In this document: piece after piece, positions 1 through 8,252 of the stretch | How the letters are laid out: each line of letters opens with the position of its first letter | How positions within the stretch are numbered: position 1 is the stretch's first letter | Assembly: GCA_910586345.1 (NCBI GenBank) | Contig: CAJUHC010000014.1 | Span: forward strand, 1 to 33,137 | Origin: an uncultured Christensenella sp. | Lineage (GTDB): Bacteria > Bacillota > Clostridia > Christensenellales > Borkfalkiaceae | Length of the DNA stretch: 33,137 nt | Direction: 5' to 3' | Program-made: the position numbers and the translations under genes | The notes under the pieces: generated by a model | Databases searched by the model: none | What the model was told of the DNA's origin: nothing | What the model saw: only the letters and a program-made list of their open reading frames with translations

Positions 1-1225
1 TCATCTGTTCGAGAACGATAGGATGCTTTTCGTCGCAGAGCGTATCGCCCGTCGTGGTGTCTTTCAAACCTACTATCGCGCAAATATCGCCCGAATAAAC
101 TTTGGGAATTTCCGTACGGGTATTCGCGTGCATCTGAACGAGACGTCCGACTCTTTCTTTTTTGCCTTTGGACGAATTGTAACAGTAAGAACCCGATTCG
201 AGAACGCCGGAATACGCTCTGAAATAAGCAAGACGTCCGACAAAGGGGTCGGTTGCAATCTTGAACGCGAGTCCCGCGAAAGGTTCTTCGTCGGAGGTTT
301 CTCTGACCTCTTCCGCTCCGGTATCGGGATTGACGCCGATTACGTGCGCAACGTCCACGGGAGAAGGAAGGAAATCGATAACCGCATCCAAAAGCATCTG
401 AACGCCCTTGTTCTTATACGAAGAACCGCAGAGCACGGGAGTGCATTTCATTCCGATTGTCGCCTTGCGCAGACCTCTGCGAATTTCTTCCGGAGTAAGT
501 TCCATCGTTTCAAGGAACTTTTCCATAAGCTCGTCGTCGCCTTCCGCCGCGGCTTCCATAACCGCAAGGTGAGCTTCCTCGGCTTCCGCCGCCAAATCAG
601 CGGGAATTTCGTCCCTGTGATACTGCTTTCCGTCTTCGGAATCGTATATTTCCGCATTCATTTCGATAAGGTCTACGATACCTTTGAAAGTATCTTCCTT
701 ACCGATGGGAAGTTCGATGGGAACCGGGTTCGCATTGAGCCTGTCCTTCATCATCTGTACGGCGCGCTTGAAGTTTGCACCGTTTATATCCATTTTGTTT
801 ACGTAAGCGATACGGGGAACCTTATACTTATCCGCCTGACGCCAAACGGTCTCGGACTGGGGTTCTACTCCGCCCTTTGCGCAGAACGTCGCGACGGCGC
901 CGTCGAGCACTCGGAGCGAACGCTCTACTTCGACAGTGAAGTCAACGTGTCCCGGGGTGTCTATGATGTTAATTCTGCATTCGTCTTTTTTGGTAAGACC
1001 GCTTCTCGTCCAGTGGCAGGTCGTTGCCGCGGACGTAATGGTGATACCGCGCTCCTGCTCCTGTACCATCCAGTCCATAGTAGCCGAACCGTCGTGGGTT
1101 TCGCCTATCTTATGATTAATACCGGTATAGTAAAGAATACGTTCGGTAGTCGTGGTCTTACCTGCGTCGATATGAGCCATTATACCAATATTTCTGGTAT
1201 GCAGTAAATCATATTCTCTTGCCAT
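1..1225 (-). CDS. fusA: Elongation factor G, N-terminal 408 residues (runs off the window)
   Basis: Translating the minus strand from the ATG at 1225 gives MAREYDLLHTRNIGIMAHID and then the GTPase motifs in order: the P-loop AHIDAGKTTTT, the switch I region RGITITSAATTCHW, the G3 motif DTPGHVDF and the G4 motif NKMD. This is the translational GTPase that moves tRNA and mRNA through the ribosome after peptide bond formation. The frame stays open to the window edge, so about 290 C-terminal residues of a usual 690-700 are missing. The start is supported by GAGGTA about 6 nt upstream. It follows rpsG by 11 nt, the usual str operon order. All GTPase motifs are intact and I see nothing unusual. Confidence 0.97.
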   Translation of the reverse strand, partial: MAREYDLLHTRNIGIMAHIDAGKTTTTERILYYTGINHKIGETHDGSATMDWMVQEQERGITITSAATTCHWTRSGLTKKDECRINIIDTPGHVDFTVEVERSLRVLDGAVATFCAKGGVEPQSETVWRQADKYKVPRIAYVNKMDINGANFKRAVQMMKDRLNANPVPIELPIGKEDTFKGIVDLIEMNAEIYDSEDGKQYHRDEIPADLAAEAEEAHLAVMEAAAEGDDELMEKFLETMELTPEEIRRGLRKATIGMKCTPVLCGSSYKNKGVQMLLDAVIDFLPSPVDVAHVIGVNPDTGAEEVRETSDEEPFAGLAFKIATDPFVGRLAYFRAYSGVLESGSYCYNSSKGKKERVGRLVQMHANTRTEIPKVYSGDICAIVGLKDTTTGDTLCDEKHPIVLEQM

Positions 1226-1236
1226 AAATTTACCTC

Positions 1237-1707
1237 TTAAAAACGGAAGTGAGCAAACGCCTTGTTTGCTTCCGCCATTCTGTGCGTATCTTCCTTCTTC
1301 TTGACAGCTCCGCCTGCGTTGTTGTATGCGTCGATAAGTTCTGCAGCAAGCTTGTTCGCCATTTCGCGTTCGCTTCTCTTGCGGGTTGCGATAACCAGCC
1401 AGCGAATCGCAAGCGTCTGTCTTCTCTCGGGTCTGATTTCGATGGGAACCTGATAGTTCGCACCGCCGACGCGCCTTGCCTTAACTTCCAGCACGGGCAT
1501 AAGATTGTTCATAGCCTGGTTGAAAATTTCCATTGCGTCTTTGCCGAGTTTTTCACTCATAGTATTGAAAGCATCGTAAACGATGTTCTGTGCAGTACCT
1601 CTCTTACCGTCGTACATAATCTGGTTGATAAGCTTAGTTACAACCTTGCTTCCGTACACGGGGTCGGGTAATACGTCCCTCTTGGGAACGCCGCCTCTTC
1701 TGGGCAT
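1237..1707 (-). CDS. rpsG: 30S ribosomal protein S7
   Basis: The product has 156 residues, the standard length for S7. It begins MPRRGGVPKRDVLPDPVYGS and contains the typical KLINQIMYDGKRGTAQNIVYDAF segment and the conserved C-terminal MANKLAAELIDAYNNAGGAVKKKEDTHRMAEANKAFAHFRF region (each quoted only in part here: KLINQIMYDGKRGTA and MAEANKAFAHFRF). S7 nucleates assembly of the 30S head and contacts tRNA at the E site. The start has a strong AAGGAG site. It lies between rpsL (167 nt upstream) and fusA (11 nt downstream) and is surely cotranscribed with both. In E. coli S7 represses its own operon by binding the rpsL-rpsG spacer; the structured spacer here could serve the same role. Confidence 0.98.
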   Translation of the reverse strand: MPRRGGVPKRDVLPDPVYGSKVVTKLINQIMYDGKRGTAQNIVYDAFNTMSEKLGKDAMEIFNQAMNNLMPVLEVKARRVGGANYQVPIEIRPERRQTLAIRWLVIATRKRSEREMANKLAAELIDAYNNAGGAVKKKEDTHRMAEANKAFAHFRF

Positions 1708-1733
1708 AATCTTTTACTCCTTTTTTTAATATT

Positions 1734-1856
1734 TTTAAGGGTTTACCTTAAATAAGCTAATGCTTGCCCTTTCGGGTAGCATACCTTCTCCATTATTTAA
1801 TAATGAATACTGCCTACTCTTATCGGTAAGGGTAATATATTCCGAAAGTCAGTAGG
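1734..1856 (-). promoter_or_regulatory. Structured rpsL-rpsG intercistronic spacer, possible S7 autoregulation site
   Basis: Three inverted repeats occupy this 167-nt spacer when read as minus-strand RNA. The first pairs 1851-1856 with 1813-1818 (CCTACT/AGTAGG). The second, at 1760-1782, is an ATGCT...AGCAT stem closed by CCC-GAAA-GGG, which is a GNRA tetraloop. The third pairs 1746-1752 with 1734-1740 (TTTAAGG/CCTTAAA) just before the rpsG SD. Regulation by S7 is inferred from the E. coli precedent; no sequence match to the E. coli site is claimed. Confidence 0.4.
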
Positions 1857-1874
1857 ATAATTTTTTATTTTTAA

Positions 1875-2246
1875 TTATTTAGGACGTTTTGCGCCGTATC
1901 TCGAACGCGCCTGTTTGCGTTTCGAAACGCCTGCCGTATCGAGTGCGCCGCGGACTATATGATAACGGACGCCGGGCAAATCCTTAACTCTTCCGCCTCT
2001 TATGAGTACGGACGAGTGCTCCTGCAAGTTGTGACCTTCGCCGGGAATGTAAACGGTACCTTCCTGCTTGTTCGTAAGTCTTACTCTTGCAATCTTTCTT
2101 ATAGCGGAGTTAGGCTTTTTGGGCGTAGTCGTCGTAACCGAAAGGCACACGCCGCGCTTTTGAGGGCAGTTGTCCAAAATGGGCGATTTGCTCTTGTAAA
2201 GCTGTCTTTCTCTGCCGTTTCTGATAAGCTGATTGATTGTAGGCAT
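1875..2246 (-). CDS. rpsL: 30S ribosomal protein S12
   Basis: The 123-residue product begins MPTINQLIRNGRERQLYKSK and carries the universal decoding-site loops TPKKPNSA (Lys43/44) and LIRGGRVKDLPGVRYHIVRG. Asp89 in the second loop is the residue methylthiolated by RimO in many bacteria. The lysines at the two classic streptomycin-resistance positions are the wild-type residues. S12 monitors codon-anticodon pairing in the 30S decoding centre. The start has a strong AAGGAGG site, and a near-consensus promoter lies 130-160 nt upstream, so this is the first gene of the operon. Confidence 0.98.
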   Translation of the reverse strand: MPTINQLIRNGRERQLYKSKSPILDNCPQKRGVCLSVTTTTPKKPNSAIRKIARVRLTNKQEGTVYIPGEGHNLQEHSSVLIRGGRVKDLPGVRYHIVRGALDTAGVSKRKQARSRYGAKRPK

Positions 2247-2335
2247 ACTATCCTCCTTGTTTTACTCGACCTCTCGGTCTGTGGAATATATCTTCTCACC
2301 GTATACCCTTAAATACGATAAAGGAGAAAACAAAC

Positions 2336-2378
2336 GTGCTTTGCATAATAATCCATAATAAATTACAATGCAAAGCAC
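2336..2378 (-). repeat. 11-bp perfect inverted repeat spanning the predicted rpsL start of transcription
   Basis: The arms GTGCTTTGCAT (2336-2346) and ATGCAAAGCAC (2368-2378) are exact complements separated by 21 nt. The far arm abuts the rpsL -10 box, so the predicted transcription start (near 2372) falls inside it. It could be an operator or a 5' stem-loop that stabilises the mRNA. Which of these it is cannot be told from sequence. Confidence 0.5.
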
Positions 2379-2407
2379 ATTTTACCAAACTTAAAAATGT
2401 TTGTCAA
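2379..2407 (-). promoter_or_regulatory. Sigma-A promoter of the str operon
   Basis: On the minus strand the -35 is TTGACA (2402-2407), the spacer is 17 nt and the -10 is TAAAAT (2379-2384). It lies about 130 nt upstream of rpsL and just downstream of the terminator of the neighbouring lipoprotein gene. Confidence 0.85.
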
Positions 2408-2440
2408 ATATTTTACTATCAATTTTATAAAATCGGAAAG

Positions 2441-2475
2441 TAAAAATGCGGGCGGAGTATACGTCCGCCCGCATT
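2441..2475 (-). terminator. Intrinsic terminator of the 2492-4258 lipoprotein gene
   Basis: A perfect 12-bp GC-rich stem pairs 2445-2456 with 2464-2475 around a 7-nt loop. It is followed on the minus strand by TTTTA. It begins 17 nt after the lipoprotein stop codon. Confidence 0.8.
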
Positions 2476-2491
2476 CGCTTATCTTTGCCGA

Positions 2492-4258
2492 TTAACCCAA
2501 TTTATAATAATTTTTAACCGTGGAAGTCGTTTCGACAATATAAATATCTCCGTCGATTGATTCTTCGGACAAGCTGTTTCCTCCGTCGAACTCTTTAAGC
2601 AGTTTTCCGCCGAAATTATAATACGCGACTTTCACCGAAGAGTCGGTGACGGTAGTTATCGTATAATATCCTTCCTTTACGCTGATATTCTTTCGTTCGC
2701 TTTCCGAAGACGTTTTGATTAAATCTTCCGTATATTTCACGGTTCCGTCCGCTTTAAGAAACGCGGTTTTCATCATACCGTCGAACCGGCGCTCAGAAAC
2801 ATACGCAACGTCTCCGTAAAAAGTTATTCCCGAAGCGTTTATCGCCGCATATCTGGGTTCGATAACGATTTTACCTTTATAGTCGGTAAACCCGTAAGAA
2901 TTGCCGTTTTTAAAGCTTATCAGCCCCTCGTTTTTATAGAGCTTATTATATCCTACGTCGTTTATATAATTCATATCGGCGTCGTAAATCTTGTCGCCTA
3001 TCATATAAGTACCGTCTTTCAAAACGTAAATATTCGAAGACGAAACGTTAACTCCGTGCATATCGTAGGCGAGTTTTATATCTTTATCTACAATATAAGT
3101 AATGTCGTTAAAGTCAGCATAAGCGACTCCGTTTTCCATTTCGAAACCTTCTATTACGGCGGCATCGTAGCTTTTTGCGGAATAATTATACAGCGTACGC
3201 ATCTCAACCACTACGATATTGCAATCGATTTTTTTATTGCTGTTTTTAACTATGTCGTAACGGAACAACTCGTAATTATATTTTACTTCGCCGTATTGGG
3301 ATACTTCTACGCAGTTGTAATTTTTAGCGTCGGAACCGACGGGCGTCATTTCATAATAATAAAGATAATTGCCGAGCATACCTAAAAAGTTGCCGTTTCT
3401 TACGGTTACCGAACCGGTTTTATTTCCTTTATTATAAAAATCGTAAACGTCTCCGTTGTAAGAAACGTCGTAATCGGCTATTTCTCCCTCGACGGGTTTT
3501 CCGTCATATTGCGGATAAACTTTCTGGAACGAACCGTTGTAATTGCCGTCCTTATCGTACTCGGAACCGTAAATTTTAACGTTGCCCGCTTCAAGAACCT
3601 CGTAATCCGTAACTCCCGTCTCTTCGTTTTCTACACCGCGATAATATTTTGCTGTTATCGTTGTTTTTCCCGTTTTACTATCGTTCTTTTCTACTGCAAG
3701 AACGTAGACCGTAGAAGTTGTATTTTCGTTTTTAACGTAGCATCCCGAAATCACGGAACCTTGTATTCTGTAACTGATTCCGCCGCCGTGTCCGAGGGAC
3801 GGATAATCGTTTATTACAAGAATTTCTTTACCGTCGTATGTGTAGTATTTACGCGTATAAGCGGTATCGCCCGAAGAACTTTCATTCTCTACCTCGTACA
3901 TTAAATATCTGTATGTAGAATTTCTTTCCGGCAGAGCAGACAAATCCGTTAAAATATTTTTTCCGTAAGTAAAACTATACACGGTATAAGACGGATTCGA
4001 TTCCGTACCTTTATTCAGTACGCGCATACCGTAATAGTCAAGCGAGGTGGACATTTCCTCGTCCACGTTTACCGTGAGAGCTTTTTCAAGCGATTTTTCA
4101 CCGTAACTGTAATTTTCGGAAGCATATTCCGTTGCATAGTCCGCAATATTAAGCGTTGTTTTCCCCAGCTCCGCAGGACCGCAAGCCGTCAAGCTTAATG
4201 CTGCCGAAACGGCGAGCGCCGTTCCCGCAATTGCCGTTAAAAGTTTTTTTGTTTTCAT
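2492..4258 (-). CDS. Large lipoprotein of unknown function behind a G-tract promoter
   Basis: The 588-residue product starts MKTKKLLTAIAGTALAVSAA and has a lipobox LTAC with Cys26, so it should be lipid-anchored on the outer face of the membrane. The mature part is rich in Tyr, Asn, Asp and Ser, with many short beta-rich segments. Around residues 430-490 there are stretches such as GLISFKNGNSYGFTDYKGK followed by VIEPRY that resemble WG-type repeats, a beta-rich surface or binding fold. I recognise no enzyme motif. The start has AAGGAG 7 nt upstream. The gene is monocistronic, with its own promoter and terminator. Its promoter contains 12 consecutive G residues (see 4289-4320), suggesting variable expression of a surface protein. 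The lipoprotein call is firm; the function is unknown. Confidence 0.85.
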   Translation of the reverse strand: MKTKKLLTAIAGTALAVSAALSLTACGPAELGKTTLNIADYATEYASENYSYGEKSLEKALTVNVDEEMSTSLDYYGMRVLNKGTESNPSYTVYSFTYGKNILTDLSALPERNSTYRYLMYEVENESSSGDTAYTRKYYTYDGKEILVINDYPSLGHGGGISYRIQGSVISGCYVKNENTTSTVYVLAVEKNDSKTGKTTITAKYYRGVENEETGVTDYEVLEAGNVKIYGSEYDKDGNYNGSFQKVYPQYDGKPVEGEIADYDVSYNGDVYDFYNKGNKTGSVTVRNGNFLGMLGNYLYYYEMTPVGSDAKNYNCVEVSQYGEVKYNYELFRYDIVKNSNKKIDCNIVVVEMRTLYNYSAKSYDAAVIEGFEMENGVAYADFNDITYIVDKDIKLAYDMHGVNVSSSNIYVLKDGTYMIGDKIYDADMNYINDVGYNKLYKNEGLISFKNGNSYGFTDYKGKIVIEPRYAAINASGITFYGDVAYVSERRFDGMMKTAFLKADGTVKYTEDLIKTSSESERKNISVKEGYYTITTVTDSSVKVAYYNFGGKLLKEFDGGNSLSEESIDGDIYIVETTSTVKNYYKLG

Positions 4259-4288
4259 ACTGCTCTCCTTATAATTTTCTTTTTAAAA

Positions 4289-4320
4289 AGTCTACCCCCC
4301 CCCCCCGCACAAAAAGTCAA
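4289..4320 (-). promoter_or_regulatory. Promoter with a 12-bp poly-G spacer, candidate phase-variable switch
   Basis: On the minus strand TTGACT (4315-4320) is followed by 8 nt, then G12 (4295-4306), then TAGACT (4289-4294). The spacer is 20 nt. Loss of three G residues would give the ideal 17 nt. The predicted start of transcription near 4282 leaves a short leader carrying the lipoprotein SD, so the geometry fits. The same architecture controls phase-variable surface genes in other bacteria, for example porA of Neisseria. Confidence 0.6.
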
Positions 4321-4363
4321 GTATTTTGATGAAATTTGTCGAATTGTTATAAATTAACATTAT

Positions 4364-4392
4364 AAAAAAAGCCTTCCGGTTTACGGAAGACT
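4364..4392 (-). terminator. Intrinsic terminator after recG
   Basis: A stem AGTCTTCCG/CGGAAGGCT (4384-4392 with 4370-4378, one mismatch) is followed on the minus strand by a run of seven T residues. It lies 10 nt beyond the recG stop. Confidence 0.85.
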
Positions 4393-4401
4393 TTTAAATT
4401 T

Positions 4402-6408
4402 TCAATTAAGCGTAACGTCTTTTAAACTGTCGTATTTTTCAGCAGCGATACGCGTCAGCAGTTTAACGTCGAACGCACCCGAAAATGCTTCGTCCGAAAG
4501 CGCTTTCGCGGTAAATATAACTTCGACGGGGAACCGCAGACGTTTTATGTCGTTAAGCATTTTTCCGCTTTGACGGGTCCCCATAAAGTCGCCGCCGCCG
4601 CGGATTTTCAAATCGGCTTCGGCTATTTCGAAACCGTCGTTACTGTTTTTAATAACCGACAGACGCTCCAACGCGTCCTCGGTATCCGCGCCCGATAAAA
4701 GGAAACAATAACTTTTTTTATCGCCTCTTCCGACTCTGCCCCTTAACTGGTGAAGCTGCGACAGTCCGAACCTTTCCGCGTTATAAATAATCATAGTGGT
4801 CGCGTCCGGAACGTCCACCCCGACTTCGATTACCGTGGTTGAAACGAGACAGTCGTACTCTTTTGCCCTGAAAGCCGACATAATTTCGTTTTTTTGTACG
4901 TCTTTCATTTTTCCGTGGAGAAGCGCGAGTCTTACACCGGGCAGTTTTATTTTAAGCTCTTCGTAAAGTTCGGTTACGGACATTGTCGTACCTTCGTCGT
5001 CGCCTTCGATTTTCGGACATACGAAGTAGGTCTGATTTCCGAGTTTCGCCTGTTCGGAAACATATTTATACATATCCGGATATTTTCTTTCGGGGATAAC
5101 GGCGGTTGTAATCTCCTGCCTTTTCGCAGGCTTGTCCTTAATAGTCGTCACGTCCAAATCGCCGTAGAAAATAAGCGACAGCGTACGCGGAATCGGCGTC
5201 GCCGACATTATAAGCACGTCGCAACCGTCCCCTTTTTCCGATAACGAAGCGCGCTGTGCAACCCCGAAACGGTGCTGTTCGTCGCAGACTACGAAAGAAA
5301 GATTTTTAAACGCAACGTCGCTCTGTATAACCGCGTGAGTTCCGCAGACGATATTTATTTCTCCCGAAACAAGCCCTTTCTTTATTTCGCGTTTTTCCGC
5401 GGGGGACGACGAACCCGTGAGAGTACGGACGTTAAATTCAGGAAAGTACTTTTCAAGAAGCGCGGAATTCTGACGCGCGAGCACTTCGGTAGGCGCCAGC
5501 ATTGCGGCCTGATAACCGGACTTGACCGCCATAAATACGCCTGCGAGGGCAACCGCGGTCTTACCGCTCCCGACGTCGCCCTGTATCAGCCTGTTCATTT
5601 TATGCGGAGAATTGAGGTTCTCAAAGATTTCGTTTACCGCGTTCTCCTGACCCGCCGTAAAAGCGAACGGAAACCGAGAAATAAATTCGTCGACCTCGGC
5701 GCGCGTGACGGAGTAACGGTTAAGCCGCGCGTCGTCGCGCCCGCCCTTTATGACTTTAAAAGCGGAAATTAGAAGAAAATATTCTTCCAAAGCGATTCTC
5801 GCGGAACCATCTTCCACATCTTTTATATCGGCAGGGCTATGGACTTTTAAATACGCGTCTTTCAAAGGTGCAAGCGAATATTTTTTCTGCAAGTCGGTCG
5901 GAATACAGCTCGTAATCCGAGTTTCCGAAAGCGCTTGCTTTACGGCAGAACGCACTACACCCTGAGTCAGAGCGCCCGCGAGAGAATATACGGGTATCAA
6001 CCCTTTTAATTTTACGTTTTTGTCCGCTCGTTCGAAAGACGGATTGACCATAGACCAACCCATACCGTATTCGTTCCTTATGCGCCCGTAAAAAAGATAT
6101 TCGCCTCTTGTCAGTTTATCCGCGACGTATAGCTGATTGAACCATATCGCCGTAAACAAAAACCCCTCCTGCTGACAGAGAGCTTTTACGTAAGGACGGC
6201 GCGCGTATCGGTTCACTTCCGCGTTAAGCACCTCGCAGGCAGTTAATATTACGTCGTTATGATACGAATCTTTTAAAAGCGAAACGTGCGTCATATCGAG
6301 ATAATCCCGCGGGAAATGACGGCACAGGTCCTCCGCCGTATAAATACCGAGTTTATTAAATTCCTTTTCGCGTTTTTCGGAAACGAGCTTTAAAGAAGTC
6401 AATCGCAT
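4402..6408 (-). CDS. recG: ATP-dependent DNA helicase RecG
   Basis: The 668-residue product has the RecG layout. The N-terminal wedge (about 1-245) holds the OB-fold that grips branched DNA. A superfamily 2 helicase core follows, with Walker A GDVGSGKT (277-284), the DEQH box (376-379), SATPIPRTL (402-410) and QLRGRVGRG (554-562). The C-terminal TRG-like part carries RGGGDFMGTRQSG. RecG remodels stalled forks and Holliday junctions. The length is near the usual 680-690. It lies downstream of fakA, the common Firmicutes order. No good SD precedes the ATG; instead a hairpin at 6421-6439 sits 13 nt upstream. Confidence 0.97.
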   Translation of the reverse strand: MRLTSLKLVSEKREKEFNKLGIYTAEDLCRHFPRDYLDMTHVSLLKDSYHNDVILTACEVLNAEVNRYARRPYVKALCQQEGFLFTAIWFNQLYVADKLTRGEYLFYGRIRNEYGMGWSMVNPSFERADKNVKLKGLIPVYSLAGALTQGVVRSAVKQALSETRITSCIPTDLQKKYSLAPLKDAYLKVHSPADIKDVEDGSARIALEEYFLLISAFKVIKGGRDDARLNRYSVTRAEVDEFISRFPFAFTAGQENAVNEIFENLNSPHKMNRLIQGDVGSGKTAVALAGVFMAVKSGYQAAMLAPTEVLARQNSALLEKYFPEFNVRTLTGSSSPAEKREIKKGLVSGEINIVCGTHAVIQSDVAFKNLSFVVCDEQHRFGVAQRASLSEKGDGCDVLIMSATPIPRTLSLIFYGDLDVTTIKDKPAKRQEITTAVIPERKYPDMYKYVSEQAKLGNQTYFVCPKIEGDDEGTTMSVTELYEELKIKLPGVRLALLHGKMKDVQKNEIMSAFRAKEYDCLVSTTVIEVGVDVPDATTMIIYNAERFGLSQLHQLRGRVGRGDKKSYCFLLSGADTEDALERLSVIKNSNDGFEIAEADLKIRGGGDFMGTRQSGKMLNDIKRLRFPVEVIFTAKALSDEAFSGAFDVKLLTRIAAEKYDSLKDVTLN

Positions 6409-6420
6409 AATAAATTTATA

Positions 6421-6439
6421 GGGAAGACTGCGTCTTCCC
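6421..6439. terminator. Hairpin between fakA and recG
   Basis: A perfect 8-bp stem GGGAAGAC/GTCTTCCC closes a 3-nt loop. On the plus strand it is followed by a T-rich stretch, but no plus-strand gene uses it. On the minus strand, the coding direction, the following bases are only AT-rich. It may be a weak terminator after fakA or a structure in the recG leader. Confidence 0.45.
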
Positions 6440-6499
6440 TTTAATTTTTTTAAATCTTAACCGTGTACAAAGAAAGTCAGAACCTTTCAAATCACGAAA

Positions 6500-8155
6500 T
6501 TATTCCAGTGATACCATATAGTAATACACAGGCTGTCCGCCGTAATGAATGTCGACGTCGCAGTCGGGGAACTCTTCGCATACGCGCTCGGACAGTGCGT
6601 TTGCGTCTTCTTCCGTCACGCCTTCGCCGTAGTACAAGGTAATCATTTCGTGTTCGTCCGATTTCAAAGCTTTCAACAAAGATACTGTCGCTTCCGGAAT
6701 ATCTTTACCCTTTGCAAGTATGCGCTTGTTGTCAAGCCCGATTATGTCGCCCTCTTTGAGTTTGAAACCGTTCATAGTCGTGTTTCTGACTGCGTGAGTT
6801 ACCATACCCGAAGCGACGTTATCAATCGAGTGCGTCATATTGGTTTTATTTTCCGGAACGGACGCTTCCGGATTAAACGCGAGAGCGGCGGCAAAGCCCT
6901 GAGGCACGTTCTTGGTCGGAATAACGTGAATTATACGGTTGCTGACGAGAGCTTTGGCTTGTTCCGCCGCAAGTATTACGTTCGAATTGTTAGGGAACAC
7001 GAATACGTTGGAAGCGTTTATCTTCTGGACCGCGTCCGCAATGTCCTGCGCGGACGGATTCATCGTCTGCCCTCCCTCTATTACTCTGTCGCACATCAAA
7101 TCTTTGAAAATTTCGGAAAGTCCTGCGCCCGCGCAAATGGCAAGCATACCCATTTCCTTCTTCTCGGCTTCGAGTTTGGCTTTCAACGCCCTGTTCTCTT
7201 CGAGCATATTTTCGATTTTCAATCTGTCTAGCTCGCCGAGTTCGAGCGCGTACGTCAACGCGACGCCCGGAGTATTTGTATGAACGTGAACTTTTACGAG
7301 TTCCAAATCGCCTATACATATGACCGAATCGCCGATACTCATAAGTTTCTCTTTGAGTTTGTCTATATCCGCGAGCGTAGTCATCTGTTTTAAATGCACG
7401 ATAAAAAATTCCGTACAATATGCAAACTCTATATCTCCCAAATCGAGGTTGACTATATCGGAGTTGTCGCCGAAAACGGATTCATCGCTTTTTTTGCCAT
7501 CCTGAGCTTCGGTGGGAATAGAATCCGTGCCGATATCTTCGCCCGTAATCGCGGCGAGAAAACCGCGCATTATTGTCATAAGCCCGACTCCGCCCGAATC
7601 GACGACGCCGGCTTTTTTCAATACCGGCAAAAGTTCGGGAGTTTTGGCAAGCGCTTCGTCGCCGACCGCGATAAGAGCGGTTAAAAAGTCTACAAAATCT
7701 TTATTCTTAGCGGCAAGCTTGCCCGCGGACTCGCTCATAAGCCTGATAACGGTCAGAATAGTTCCTTCCTTGGGTATGGATACCGCACTGTAAGCGACTT
7801 TCGTTCCCGCCTCCAAAGCCTTGGCGAAAGCACGGGTATCGAACGAATCTTTGGTATCTTTGAGAACCGAACAAATTCCTCTGAATATCTGGGACGAGAT
7901 TACGCCGGAATTTCCGCGCGCGCCTTTGAGAGCGCCCTTCGAAACCGCGTCGCAAATCTCCTGGAAACGGTTAGAAGAACAAGCGTTCATCTCCTTGATT
8001 GCCGACTGCATAGTCAGCGACATATTCGTACCGGTATCACCGTCGGGTACGGGGAAAACATTGAGAGCGTCTACTTTCGCTCTGTTTATATCTAACATTC
8101 TTGCACCGCTTGCAACCATTTTTCTGAATTCGGTGCTATTGATTGTTTTTTGCAT
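6500..8155 (-). CDS. fakA: Fatty acid kinase catalytic subunit FakA (DAK2/DegV-associated, YloV family)
   Basis: The product from the ATG at 8155 has 551 residues, the normal FakA length. The N-terminal DAK2 kinase domain shows NVFPVPDGDTGTNMS (33-46), which binds ATP and Mg, and GARGNSGVI (about 78-86). The C-terminal half is the YloV-specific domain. FakA phosphorylates fatty acids held by FakB (DegV-fold) partners, feeding exogenous acids into phospholipid synthesis through PlsX and PlsY. An upstream in-frame start at 8191 is possible, but the AGGAG site and the family N-terminus (MQKTINSTEF) favour 8155. It is cotranscribed with asp23, as in most Firmicutes. No fakB is seen in the window. 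Confidence 0.93.
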   Translation of the reverse strand: MQKTINSTEFRKMVASGARMLDINRAKVDALNVFPVPDGDTGTNMSLTMQSAIKEMNACSSNRFQEICDAVSKGALKGARGNSGVISSQIFRGICSVLKDTKDSFDTRAFAKALEAGTKVAYSAVSIPKEGTILTVIRLMSESAGKLAAKNKDFVDFLTALIAVGDEALAKTPELLPVLKKAGVVDSGGVGLMTIMRGFLAAITGEDIGTDSIPTEAQDGKKSDESVFGDNSDIVNLDLGDIEFAYCTEFFIVHLKQMTTLADIDKLKEKLMSIGDSVICIGDLELVKVHVHTNTPGVALTYALELGELDRLKIENMLEENRALKAKLEAEKKEMGMLAICAGAGLSEIFKDLMCDRVIEGGQTMNPSAQDIADAVQKINASNVFVFPNNSNVILAAEQAKALVSNRIIHVIPTKNVPQGFAAALAFNPEASVPENKTNMTHSIDNVASGMVTHAVRNTTMNGFKLKEGDIIGLDNKRILAKGKDIPEATVSLLKALKSDEHEMITLYYGEGVTEEDANALSERVCEEFPDCDVDIHYGGQPVYYYMVSLE

Positions 8156-8226
8156 ATTACTCCTAGAATTCACAAAATTTCGTATACGCAATTTTTCGTG
8201 AAATTGCCGGTTAGCCGTAACCTAAT

Positions 8227-8252
8227 ATAGCCGCACGTTCTGGTGCGGCTAT
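8227..8252 (-). terminator. Hairpin after asp23
   Basis: A perfect 10-bp stem ATAGCCGCAC/GTGCGGCTAT encloses a 6-nt loop and abuts the asp23 stop codon. There is no T tract, so it may only partly terminate or may protect the 3' end of the asp23 message. fakA lies 72 nt downstream. Confidence 0.5.

Noticed and set aside
23..1207. 394-codon plus-strand reading frame
   Set aside because: It is the antisense of fusA. The minus strand gives an unbroken EF-G with all GTPase motifs, while the plus frame has no recognisable domain and no SD.
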